From Burkholderiales bacterium (GTDB taxonomy: Bacteria; Pseudomonadota; Gammaproteobacteria; Burkholderiales; SG8-41): a stretch of DNA of 64,000 bases. This document shows, piece by piece, positions 8,847 through 16,933 of the stretch; position 1 is the first letter of the stretch, and each line of letters begins with the position of its first letter. Made by a program: the position numbers and the translations under genes. A model generated the notes under the pieces. That model was not told the DNA's origin and made no database searches. It worked only from the letters and a program-made list of their open reading frames with translations. The DNA lies in the NCBI GenBank assembly GCA_019744975.1, contig JAIETP010000013.1, forward strand, positions 1 to 64,000. Reading direction: 5' to 3'.

Positions 8847-9830
8847 TCAGTCCGGTTTTGCGCCTGAGGCTTTGACCACCGGGGCCCAGCGCGCGATCTC
8901 CGCCTTGATGTGCGTGGCGAACTGTTCCGGGGTATTGGCGACCGCTTCCGCGCCGTCGGCGGCGAGACGTTCTTTGACATCGGCGCGTGCCAGCACCTTG
9001 ACGATATCGGCATTGAGTTTCATCACGATGTCGCGCGGCACGGCGGCCTGCGTCAGTACGCCGTACCACTGGTTGGCGTCATAACCGGGTACGCCGCTTT
9101 CGTTGATGGTCGGGATTCCCGGCATGATCGACAGACGTTTCATCGTCGCCACGCCGAGCAGTTTGAGGCGGGCGGATTTGACGTGGGGCATCAGTGCAAC
9201 CATGCCGGTGATGGTCATCGTGGTCTCGCCTGAAATCATGCTGATCATGGCGGGGGCCGTGCCTTTGTACGGCACATGCACCATATTGATCCTGGTGAGC
9301 AGTTTGAAATATTCCCCGGCGAGATGTGATGCGCTGCCGCTGCCGCCGGAGGCATAAAGCAGTTCACCCGGCTTGGCTTTGGCGAGCGCGACAAAGTCAC
9401 GCGCGGATTTGACCGGCAGCGAGGGATGCACGGCCATGCCGTTGGGTACCGTCGCCAGCACGGTGACCGGCGCAAAATCCTTGATCGCGTCATACGGCAG
9501 TTTGGGATAAAGCGTCGGGTTGACGCCGAAGGTGCCGACATGGCCCATGACGATGGTGTAGCCGTCGGGGGCCGCGCGTGCGGCGAGTTCGACACCGATG
9601 GTGCCGGCGGCGCCGCCGCGGTTTTCGACCAGGACCTGCTGACCCCAGACCTCGGTCAGTTTTTGCGCGACCAGTCGCGCCAGCAGATCGGTGCTGCCGC
9701 CGGGCGGGAAGGGTGCGATGAATCGCACCGCTTTGGTCGGATAGCCGGCCGCGCCTTGAGCCCATGCCGGGCTAACGGTGATGCTGGCTGCGATCAGGAT
9801 GAAGCAATATAAATATTTGATTTTATTCAT
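8847..9830 (-). CDS. Bug/TctC-family solute-binding protein (first copy)
   Basis: A 327-residue periplasmic receptor of the tripartite tricarboxylate transporter family. After a signal peptide ending AWAQ comes YPTKAVRFIAPFPPGGSTD, the Bug-family start, then VENRGGAAGTIG and HVPYKG, both family hallmarks. No TctA or TctB membrane gene is nearby, as is common for Bug receptors, which may act with distant permeases or as sensors. The first codons overlap the dispersed AT-rich motif and no Shine-Dalgarno sequence is visible. Its neighbour is a CoA-transferase, so the ligand is probably a carboxylic acid that is activated to its CoA ester. Confidence 0.9.
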   Translation of the reverse strand: MNKIKYLYCFILIAASITVSPAWAQGAAGYPTKAVRFIAPFPPGGSTDLLARLVAQKLTEVWGQQVLVENRGGAAGTIGVELAARAAPDGYTIVMGHVGTFGVNPTLYPKLPYDAIKDFAPVTVLATVPNGMAVHPSLPVKSARDFVALAKAKPGELLYASGGSGSASHLAGEYFKLLTRINMVHVPYKGTAPAMISMISGETTMTITGMVALMPHVKSARLKLLGVATMKRLSIMPGIPTINESGVPGYDANQWYGVLTQAAVPRDIVMKLNADIVKVLARADVKERLAADGAEAVANTPEQFATHIKAEIARWAPVVKASGAKPD

Positions 9831-9833
9831 TTT
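9810..9833 (+). repeat. Dispersed AT motif, copy 1
   Basis: Matches the consensus set by copies 2 and 5 at 21 of 24 positions and the IHF consensus (WATCAA-N4-TTR) on the minus strand at 9810-9822. It covers the start codon and first codons of a Bug receptor. Confidence 0.7.
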
Positions 9834-9849
9834 TTTAACGGCACGGGCT

Positions 9850-11061
9850 TTACGTTTTGGGCCGCCCGTCCAGCGTGGCGCCACTGGCCAGCATGGCGCT
9901 GATGTCGGCTTCCGACAGACCTGCTTCACGCAGCACTTCCAGGCTTTGCTCACCGATTTTCGGCGCGAAGCGGAAATCCCGGCGTGCGCCGCGCGACAGT
10001 TTGTTCGGCAGTTTCATGTTCCAGATCTTGCCCTCGGTCGGATGATCCAGTTTTTCGAAAAACCCGATGTCCTTCAGGTGCGGATCTTCCATGATCTGAT
10101 CGAGGGTCTGGAAGGGCATCGCCGGCACGTCGGTGCGGTCAAAAATTTCCATCCATTCCGCGGTGGTTTTCTGTTTCAGGCCTTCGGCGCGAATGCTGAA
10201 ATATTCCGGCGTGTGTTTGAAGCGCGCGGCAACGGTATTGAAGCGCGGATCGGTTTTGAGTTCCGGTCTGCCGATGGCGTCGAACACCGCAAAGGCCTGG
10301 GCGTCGGTATTGGCGGACACACAGACCCAGCCGTCCCTGGTCGGCAGCGGCCGTGATTGTGGGTCGATCAGGCGCGGGTCACCCACGTCGCCCAGCGGCG
10401 GATCGAAGGTTTTCAGGTACATGTGTTCTTCAAGCACCGACTTCACCATGTTTTCGAACATCGGCAGTTCGATGGATTGACCTTCGCCCGTGCGTTCGCG
10501 ATGCAGCAGCGCCATCAGGATCATCTGCACCGCGATCAGGCCGACGGTGCGGTCGGCCACCACCATCGGCAGGTAGCGCGGTTCGCCGGTCGCCATGTGA
10601 TACAGCGCTGCAATACCCGAGGAACCCTGAATGATCGAATCATAGGCGGGCTTTTCACGATAACGGCCGTCCTGGCCGAAACCGAACATGCCGCAGTAAA
10701 TGATTTTCGGATTGACCTTGCACACGTCTTCGTACGACAGCTTCAGCCGCGCCATCGCCGGCGGCCGCATGTTCCAGATCAGCACATCCGCCGTTTTCAG
10801 CAACTTCATCAGTGCGTCATGGGCGCCGGATTTTTTCATGTCCAGCACCAGTGAACGTTTATTGCGGTTCAGGTGCAGATACTTGGCAGACATGCCGGCG
10901 GTGCGGCCGCGGCCAGCGAGGAAGCGTACGATGTCGCCGCCGGGCGCTTCGATCTTGATCACGTCCGCGCCATGATCGGCGAAGGTCTGCGTGGCCAGCG
11001 GTCCGACCACCACCGACGTCATGTCGATGATCTTGATGCCTTCGAGAGGTCCGCCACTCAT
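9850..11061 (-). CDS. CaiB/BaiF (family III) CoA-transferase
   Basis: A 403-residue family III CoA-transferase, which moves CoA between carboxylic acids through an aspartyl-CoA intermediate. The N-terminal signature GIKIIDMTSVVVGP and the likely nucleophile Asp170 in VVADRTVGL (equivalent to Asp169 of formyl-CoA transferase) are present. Translation is coupled to the MaoC-type gene upstream: the stop and start codons share one base. With that hydratase and the Bug receptor it forms an acid uptake, CoA activation and hydration unit. The acid (itaconate, mesaconate or similar) is an inference. Confidence 0.88.
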   Translation of the reverse strand: MSGGPLEGIKIIDMTSVVVGPLATQTFADHGADVIKIEAPGGDIVRFLAGRGRTAGMSAKYLHLNRNKRSLVLDMKKSGAHDALMKLLKTADVLIWNMRPPAMARLKLSYEDVCKVNPKIIYCGMFGFGQDGRYREKPAYDSIIQGSSGIAALYHMATGEPRYLPMVVADRTVGLIAVQMILMALLHRERTGEGQSIELPMFENMVKSVLEEHMYLKTFDPPLGDVGDPRLIDPQSRPLPTRDGWVCVSANTDAQAFAVFDAIGRPELKTDPRFNTVAARFKHTPEYFSIRAEGLKQKTTAEWMEIFDRTDVPAMPFQTLDQIMEDPHLKDIGFFEKLDHPTEGKIWNMKLPNKLSRGARRDFRFAPKIGEQSLEVLREAGLSEADISAMLASGATLDGRPKT

Positions 11062-11912
11062 TATTGAAACTCCGCTTCTGCGCTGAGCGCCACCGCGCCG
11101 GTATCGTCCTGCGCCCACAGCTTCGCCGTCTTGTTGTCAGTGGAAGGTTCGCCGCACAACGTGATGGTGCGGCCGACAAACAGCGCGCGCACATTGCGTG
11201 AGGACATGAACCTGATGGGGGTCGTGCCGTGGGTGCGGGCCAGCTCGTACACCAGCAGCGTCGTCAGCCCGCCGTTCATCACCAGGTTGGGATAACCCTC
11301 GGTGCCGGTGACATAGGGGTGGTCGTAATGAATACGGTGACCGTTGAAGGTCAGCGCCGAGTAGCGGAACAGCATCACCGGGTCCGGCGTGACCTGGTGC
11401 TGCCACACCGCTTTGCCGGGTGCCGGCATCGGTGCTGCGGGTGCTGCGTTTTTATCCGGTTCGCCGCGGTAGACGATGTCCTGTTCTTCGCTGATGGCGA
11501 GGCCGCGCGGGCTCCGGATGTCGGTTTTCACCGTGACAAACACCATGCGCCCGCTGCGCCCGTCCTTGATGGAGACGTTCTGGATCGTCGATTCACGCTG
11601 CACTTCGTCGCCGACCAGCAGGGGGGCGATGAAGGTCGTGCGTTTGCCGGCGAACATGCGCCGCGGCAGCGGCACGGGAGGCAGAAAATCGCCGCGCTGC
11701 GGATGGCCGTCGGGGCCGATCTGTGAATGGCGCACGATGCGCGGGAACAGGATCGAGTGCCAGCCGACCGGCAGCGGACCGCTCACCTTGGGAAACGGAT
11801 CGTCGCGGTCCAGTGTCGCCGACAGGCGGTCGACAGACGGGATGGTCACGTAGTCGATGGCCGTTTCCGCGCGGCCTATCCATTGTTTCAGGGATTCCAG
11901 ATCTGCGGACAT
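11061..11912 (-). CDS. MaoC-like / FAS1-type acyl-CoA hydratase
   Basis: A 283-residue double hot-dog protein like mesaconyl-C4-CoA or itaconyl-CoA hydratases. The C-terminal half carries FRYSALTFNGHRIHYDHPY (residues 182-200), with the His192/His195/Asp197 cluster expected in the hydratase motif, followed by YPNLVMNG. The N-terminal half is the second, degenerate hot-dog domain. It is translationally coupled to a CaiB-type transferase, which fits hydration of an unsaturated dicarboxylic acyl-CoA. It could also be a dehydratase working in the reverse direction. Confidence 0.82.
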   Translation of the reverse strand: MSADLESLKQWIGRAETAIDYVTIPSVDRLSATLDRDDPFPKVSGPLPVGWHSILFPRIVRHSQIGPDGHPQRGDFLPPVPLPRRMFAGKRTTFIAPLLVGDEVQRESTIQNVSIKDGRSGRMVFVTVKTDIRSPRGLAISEEQDIVYRGEPDKNAAPAAPMPAPGKAVWQHQVTPDPVMLFRYSALTFNGHRIHYDHPYVTGTEGYPNLVMNGGLTTLLVYELARTHGTTPIRFMSSRNVRALFVGRTITLCGEPSTDNKTAKLWAQDDTGAVALSAEAEFQ

Positions 11913-11991
11913 GCTTGATTGACCTTGGTTGTTGCAGGGGGAGCGTAATTTTACGACAGGGGACGCGCGCGGCGGTTAATGGTGCGGCTTT

Positions 11992-12846
11992 TCAACACCC
12001 AGTCAGGCGGAAGTCGAACTCCACACTGTGATAAGGCAGCGGCAGGCGGTAACGCTTTGCCAGCGCGGTGTCGCTGTCGAGACGTGTCTGTACCAGCAAT
12101 GATTCGCGTACGCCGAATACCGCGTCTTCGTCGATGTACTGATCGTCGGCAAAAAACACTTCGGTGGTCAGCGCCCGGCAGTCTTTTGCGCTGACAATGA
12201 AATGGAAATGCGCGGGCCGCCAGGCGTGACGGCCGCCGGCGCGCAGCAGATCACCGACCGGGCCGTCATAGGGCACGGTGTATGGCGCGGGTCGCACGGT
12301 CGTGAAGGCGTACTGGCCGTCATCGCCGGTGATCATGCGAAAGCGCAGATTGTGCGGATCCTGCGCCGGGTCCTGCTGCCAGTATTTGCCGTTGATCGCA
12401 GCCTGCCAGAAATCGAGCTGCGCGCCGGCGACGGGACGCCCATCCCCGTCCGTCACGCATCCCCGCACCAGCATCGGCTCGCCGTCGTTGTCCTTTTTGA
12501 TGTCGCCGCCGACCTCGATCAAGGGTGAGCCCTCGGCGTGGAACGGTCCGAGCGCGCTGCGTTCGGTGCCGCCGGCGTCGCTGGCGAGCAAATCGACCAG
12601 CGATGACAGGCCCAGCACATCGGAGGTGAGCACAAACTCGCTGCGCGCGTCATCCGAAATTTTGCCGGCGCGGTAGAGAAAGTCGATGCCGGCCTTCCAT
12701 TCCTCCGGCGTCAGCTTCACGTCGCGGGCAAAGGCATGCAGGTGGTGCGTCAGGCGCTCAATCAGATGTTTGAAACGCGGATCGGCGGCGCCATCGAAAG
12801 ACTGTACGACAGCCTGGGTAATGCTTGTGGCGTTGACGTTGCGCAT
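11992..12846 (-). CDS. Intradiol ring-cleavage dioxygenase
   Basis: A 284-residue non-haem Fe(III) dioxygenase of the catechol / hydroxyquinol 1,2-dioxygenase family. It has the N-terminal dimerisation domain and then the catalytic beta-sandwich. Likely iron ligands are Tyr155 (NGKYW), Tyr189 (APYTVPYDGPVG), His213 and His215 (RPAHFHF), with the spacing usual for the family. It ends 12 bp upstream... of the next minus-strand gene's coding region boundary, placing it directly downstream of the Bug receptor at 12859-13833. Together they suggest uptake and ring cleavage of an aromatic acid metabolite. Catechol versus hydroxyquinol specificity cannot be read with confidence. Confidence 0.88.
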   Translation of the reverse strand: MRNVNATSITQAVVQSFDGAADPRFKHLIERLTHHLHAFARDVKLTPEEWKAGIDFLYRAGKISDDARSEFVLTSDVLGLSSLVDLLASDAGGTERSALGPFHAEGSPLIEVGGDIKKDNDGEPMLVRGCVTDGDGRPVAGAQLDFWQAAINGKYWQQDPAQDPHNLRFRMITGDDGQYAFTTVRPAPYTVPYDGPVGDLLRAGGRHAWRPAHFHFIVSAKDCRALTTEVFFADDQYIDEDAVFGVRESLLVQTRLDSDTALAKRYRLPLPYHSVEFDFRLTGC

Positions 12847-12858
12847 TTGTCGTTGCGT

Positions 12859-13833
12859 TCAGTCGACGCGCGCGCCGGACTGTTTGACGATTTGCGCGTA
12901 TTTGGCGACTTCAGTTTTCAGCCGGGTCGCGAATTCGGCCGGCGTGTTCGGTGCAAATTCCAGCGACAACGCAGCAAGCCGTTCTTTCGCCGCCGGTGAT
13001 TGCAGTGCGGCAGTGAAGTCGCGATTCACCTGGTTGACGACGGCCGCGGGTACGCCGACGGGCGCGAACACCGAGAACCAGGTGTAATCATCAAAGCCGG
13101 GGAAACCGGATTCGGCGACGGTCGGTACATCAGGCAGCACCGCGGAGCGTTTGGCCGTGGTCACGGCGATGGCGCGCAGGCGCCCGCTTTTGACAAAGGG
13201 CACCGCCGGCGGCATCGAGGTCGAACCCACCGGCACCTGGTTGCCGACCACCGCGGAGGCCGCGGCCGCGGGGCTGTACGGCACATGCGTGATGTCGACC
13301 TTGGCCAGCGTTTTGAACAACAGCTCCATGTCGAGGTGCGGCGTGGTGCCGGTGCCCGATGAGCCGTAACTCAGCGGTTTCGATTTCGCCAGCGCGATCA
13401 GTTCCTGCAATGTTTTGACGTTCAGCGACGGATGCACCGTGATCAGGTTGGGCGTGGTCGGCCCTTGCAGGATGGGCACGATGTCTTTCATCGCGTAGCC
13501 CGGCTTCGCATACAGGCTGACGTTGACCGCGATCGCCGAGCTGTTCATGAACAGCGTATGGCCGTCGGGGTTGGCACGCAGCGCGACCTGGGTGCCGATG
13601 TTGCCCGAGGCGCCGGGACGGTTTTCGATGATCACGTTCTGGCCCCAGAGTTCGGTCAGCCGTTCGCCAACCACGCGCGCCACGATGTCGGTGGAACTGC
13701 CCGGCGGGAAGGCGACGATGATGCGTACCGGTTTGGTCGGGAATTTGGCAGCGGGTTGTGCCAATGCCGGTGCTGTATTGACGGCGAGCGCGACAAAAAA
13801 CAGTAAGTATTTGATTTTATTGATATTGTTCAT
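12859..13833 (-). CDS. Bug/TctC-family solute-binding protein (second copy)
   Basis: A 324-residue periplasmic receptor with signal peptide ending ALAQ, then FPTKPVRIIVAFPPGSSTD, IIENRPGASGNIG and HVPY, all Bug-family landmarks. I chose the ATG (N-terminus MNNINKIKYL) because the purine-rich GGGGGGAG lies just upstream; a TTG 12 nt earlier would fall inside that site. The codons for INKIKYL are part of the dispersed AT-rich motif. It is the promoter-proximal gene of a minus-strand group that continues with the intradiol dioxygenase. No permease genes are adjacent. Confidence 0.9.
   Translation of the reverse strand: MNNINKIKYLLFFVALAVNTAPALAQPAAKFPTKPVRIIVAFPPGSSTDIVARVVGERLTELWGQNVIIENRPGASGNIGTQVALRANPDGHTLFMNSSAIAVNVSLYAKPGYAMKDIVPILQGPTTPNLITVHPSLNVKTLQELIALAKSKPLSYGSSGTGTTPHLDMELLFKTLAKVDITHVPYSPAAAASAVVGNQVPVGSTSMPPAVPFVKSGRLRAIAVTTAKRSAVLPDVPTVAESGFPGFDDYTWFSVFAPVGVPAAVVNQVNRDFTAALQSPAAKERLAALSLEFAPNTPAEFATRLKTEVAKYAQIVKQSGARVD
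13802..13827 (+). repeat. Dispersed AT motif, copy 2
   Basis: Identical over 26 bp to copy 5. IHF consensus on the minus strand at 13804-13816. Lies in codons 3-11 of a Bug receptor, encoding part of INKIKYL. Confidence 0.8.
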
Positions 13834-14058
13834 AACTCCCCCCAAGGCGTCCGTTGGCTACCGCCACCGTGACACTGCATCGTAGCCGACGAGTCAGCGA
13901 AAGAGAATCTACTTGCACAAAGATTTGCCTCTACATAGTTGTGAGTGGGTCAATCGTCACTGCGCGCCACGAAGTCCGGATTGTATTGGTAGAGGTTGTC
14001 GGCTGTTGCGGCCATTGCCATTTAAATAAAGAGGCGCGGGTAGAATGATCGCGTCATC

Positions 14059-14226
14059 ATGGAAAAGCCACGCGACAATCATTCGCTCAACGAAGGCCAG
14101 CCTAGATACATTTTGATCACCCCGACCCTGCGTGTTGCAGGCTGGAAAATCGATGACCGGGCCAGTGTGACTGACTTCGGTTGTAAACATACAATGATCG
14201 CGTTTGACCATGGCTATTCATCCTGA
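14059..14226 (+). CDS. Small ORF, possible HsdR N-terminal remnant
   Basis: A 55-codon ORF that overlaps the start of the res gene in another frame. Its middle, NEGQPRYILITPTLRVAGW, resembles the start of type I restriction (HSDR_N) subunits, which often read NEA.TR...I.P.L..AGW. It could be a relic of an older restriction gene, a leader ORF, or chance. The rest of the stretch from 13834 to 14209 holds no other gene I can support; it marks the left edge of the defence island. Confidence 0.3.
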   Translation: MEKPRDNHSLNEGQPRYILITPTLRVAGWKIDDRASVTDFGCKHTMIAFDHGYSS

Positions 14227-16933
14227 GTTACCCGAATCTCCGTACGCCATTCTCAATCCGGACCATCGCTGGTTCCCGGCGGCGGAGGAACTGCGGGAGA
14301 AATCCTACGAAAAACTGCTGCCGCCGCTCGTCGCGAAAGTCCGCGCCGAGGTCAAGGCATGGCGGGATGCCGGCTATGCAGGCGCTACCGATACTTCGCG
14401 TGCCTTGCTCCGCTGGTGGTTCGATACCGAACATTTGACTGAACAAGCCAACGGTTCGCTCGCATCTTTCCGCTATTACTTCGCGCAGCGCGAGGCCGTC
14501 GAGACGGTCATCTGGCTGCACGATGTGCGTCGCGCGCGAGACAAATTCGACCTGCTCCGGTTTGATGCCTCAGGCGCGGTATCGGCAGGCATGTTTTCGG
14601 AAGAGTGGCCTCGTTACGTCGTCAAGATGGCTACCGGTGCGGGCAAGACGAAAGTGCTCTCGCTGTTGATCGCGTGGAGCTACTTCCATAAGTTGTACGA
14701 ACCTGACTCGACACTCGCTCGCAATTTCCTGCTGATTGCACCCAATATCATCGTGCTTGATCGCCTGCGCGCGGATTTTGACGGGCTGCGCATCTTTTTC
14801 AACGACCCGATCCTGCCCGACAACGGCCATGAGGGGCGCAACTGGCGGGATGACTTTCAGATTACGCTGCACATCCAGGACGACGTGCGTGTGGTGCGGG
14901 ATACCGGCAACCTCTTCCTGACGAACATTCATCGCGTATATCTCGGTGATACCGTCGATCCCTCGCTGGAGGACGACGACCTGCGCGATTACTTCCTCTC
15001 GCCGTTCGGTCCGAAACCCGTCGGCAAGACGACTGACAGCAAGACGGATCTTGGTGAAGTCGTCCGTGAAATCGAGGAGCTGGCGGTCTTCAATGACGAA
15101 GCCCATCACATCCACAACGAAAAGATGGCGTGGTTCAAAAGCATCCAGGACATCCACCACCGCATGTTGCAGAAAGATGGCCGCCTTGCATTGCAGGTGG
15201 ACGTTACCGCCACGCCGCGCCACGACAACGGCGCGATTTTTGTGCAGACAGTGTCTGACTATCCGCTGGTAGAAGCCATCCACCAGAACGTAGTGAAACA
15301 TCCGGTGCTGCCTGACGCAGCGAGCCGCGCCAAGCTGCAAGAGCACAAAAGTGCATTGTTTACCGAGAAACATGCCGATTACCTCGCACTCGGCGTCGAG
15401 GAATGGCGCAAGACCTACGTGGAACACGAGAAGCTCGGCAAAAAAGCGGTGCTGTTCGTAATGGTGGACGACACCCGCAACTGTGACGAGGTTGGCGCGT
15501 ATCTCGAAAAAATATGCCCTGAACTAGAAGGGTCAGTGCTGGTCATTCACACCAAAACCAATGGTGAGATTTCCGAAGCGGCATCCGGCAAGAGCAAAGA
15601 AGAACTCGAAGTCCTGCGTGCTGCCGCGAATTCCATTGACGGCTGGAAAAGTCCCTACAAGGCCATCGTGTCGGTCCTGATGCTCAAGGAAGGCTGGGAC
15701 GTGCGCAACGTCACCACCATCGTCGGGCTGCGCGCCTACGCCTCGAAAAGCAACATCCTTCCGGAGCAGACGCTGGGCCGCGGTTTGCGGCGCATGTATT
15801 TCGGCACAGATATGGCAGAAACTGTCTCGGTCATGGGTACCCCCGCATTCATGGAGTTTGTCGAATCGATACAGAGCGAAGGTGTGCAACTCGAATACCG
15901 GCCGATGGGTGGCGGCGGTGGCGGGCGCGAAGATTCGCTGATTGTTGAAGTGGATACAGAAAACAAACAGAAGGACATCGACGCGCTCGACATCGCCCTG
16001 CCCAAACTGACGCGCCGCTTCAACCGCGAATACAAGGAACTGGACGCACTCGATCCGGCGCAGCTCGGCAATCCGCAGTTGCCGTTAAAACCATTCACCC
16101 CGGAAGAAACCCGCGAGATCGTGTTCAAGACCATGCTCGACGCGGAGATTCATCACACCATCCAGCTCGACGGCGCGGGACCGGCCGACTACCGCTCGGT
16201 GGTTGGTTTCTTCGCGCGGCAGTTGTTGAAAGACCTGCGGCTGGTCGGCGGCTATGACATCCTCTACGGAAAAGTTAAAAATTTCCTTCAAAATCAATTA
16301 TTTAAGTCATCGCCCGTCAATCTGGAAGATCCGGTCGTGCTGCGCAATCTCTCCGAGCCCGAGGCGGGGAAAATACTGTTCGATGCCTTCAAGGCTGCAA
16401 TCAACGCGCTGACCGTGCACGACACCGGCTCCGCCCGGATCGAAGACCACATCCGCTTGCGCAACACGCGGCCGTTCCGCACCGAGCACCGGCCGTTTCT
16501 GACGGCGAAGAAATCGATTTTTTCCAAAATCGTTGGCGAACCGCATTCCGGCGGCTTCGAACTCCGCTTCAGCAAATTCCTCGACGATGCGCCGGATGTC
16601 GCCGCATTTGCGAAAAACTATCTTGCGGTCGGCTTCAGGATCGACTACGTCAAGGCCGACGGCGATCTTTCCACTTACACGCCGGACTTCATCATTCGCA
16701 CCACTGACGGCACGGTTTGGATCGTCGAAACCAAGGGACGCAAGGAGCTTGATCTGCCGCAGAAAATGGTCCGCCTCCGACAATGGTGCGAAGACGCCAC
16801 CAGCGCAGGCAAGGCTGATAATGGACCCAACTACCGGTTTGTCTATGTCGATCAGGAGGGCTATGAACGACATCCGCCACTGGATTTTGCCGGGCTGGCA
16901 TCCGCTTTCCGGGAATATCAAGACACGCCATGA
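14210..16933 (+). CDS. Type III-like restriction endonuclease subunit (SF2 helicase-nuclease)
   Basis: A 907-residue DEAD/DEAH helicase with a C-terminal nuclease. Walker A is ATGAGKT (141-147), the Walker B box is DEAH (296-299), and motif VI is near 520-530 (QTLGRGLRRM). The nuclease is a PD-(D/E)xK site: Asp826 in TPDFI, then Glu840 and Lys842 in VETKG. It should translocate on or remodel DNA and cut it unless the partner methyltransferase has modified the sites. I use the ATG at 14210; a TTG two codons earlier is possible. The stop overlaps the start of the AlbA_2 gene by ATGA, so the genes are translationally coupled. Confidence 0.9.
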   Translation: MAIHPELPESPYAILNPDHRWFPAAEELREKSYEKLLPPLVAKVRAEVKAWRDAGYAGATDTSRALLRWWFDTEHLTEQANGSLASFRYYFAQREAVETVIWLHDVRRARDKFDLLRFDASGAVSAGMFSEEWPRYVVKMATGAGKTKVLSLLIAWSYFHKLYEPDSTLARNFLLIAPNIIVLDRLRADFDGLRIFFNDPILPDNGHEGRNWRDDFQITLHIQDDVRVVRDTGNLFLTNIHRVYLGDTVDPSLEDDDLRDYFLSPFGPKPVGKTTDSKTDLGEVVREIEELAVFNDEAHHIHNEKMAWFKSIQDIHHRMLQKDGRLALQVDVTATPRHDNGAIFVQTVSDYPLVEAIHQNVVKHPVLPDAASRAKLQEHKSALFTEKHADYLALGVEEWRKTYVEHEKLGKKAVLFVMVDDTRNCDEVGAYLEKICPELEGSVLVIHTKTNGEISEAASGKSKEELEVLRAAANSIDGWKSPYKAIVSVLMLKEGWDVRNVTTIVGLRAYASKSNILPEQTLGRGLRRMYFGTDMAETVSVMGTPAFMEFVESIQSEGVQLEYRPMGGGGGGREDSLIVEVDTENKQKDIDALDIALPKLTRRFNREYKELDALDPAQLGNPQLPLKPFTPEETREIVFKTMLDAEIHHTIQLDGAGPADYRSVVGFFARQLLKDLRLVGGYDILYGKVKNFLQNQLFKSSPVNLEDPVVLRNLSEPEAGKILFDAFKAAINALTVHDTGSARIEDHIRLRNTRPFRTEHRPFLTAKKSIFSKIVGEPHSGGFELRFSKFLDDAPDVAAFAKNYLAVGFRIDYVKADGDLSTYTPDFIIRTTDGTVWIVETKGRKELDLPQKMVRLRQWCEDATSAGKADNGPNYRFVYVDQEGYERHPPLDFAGLASAFREYQDTP

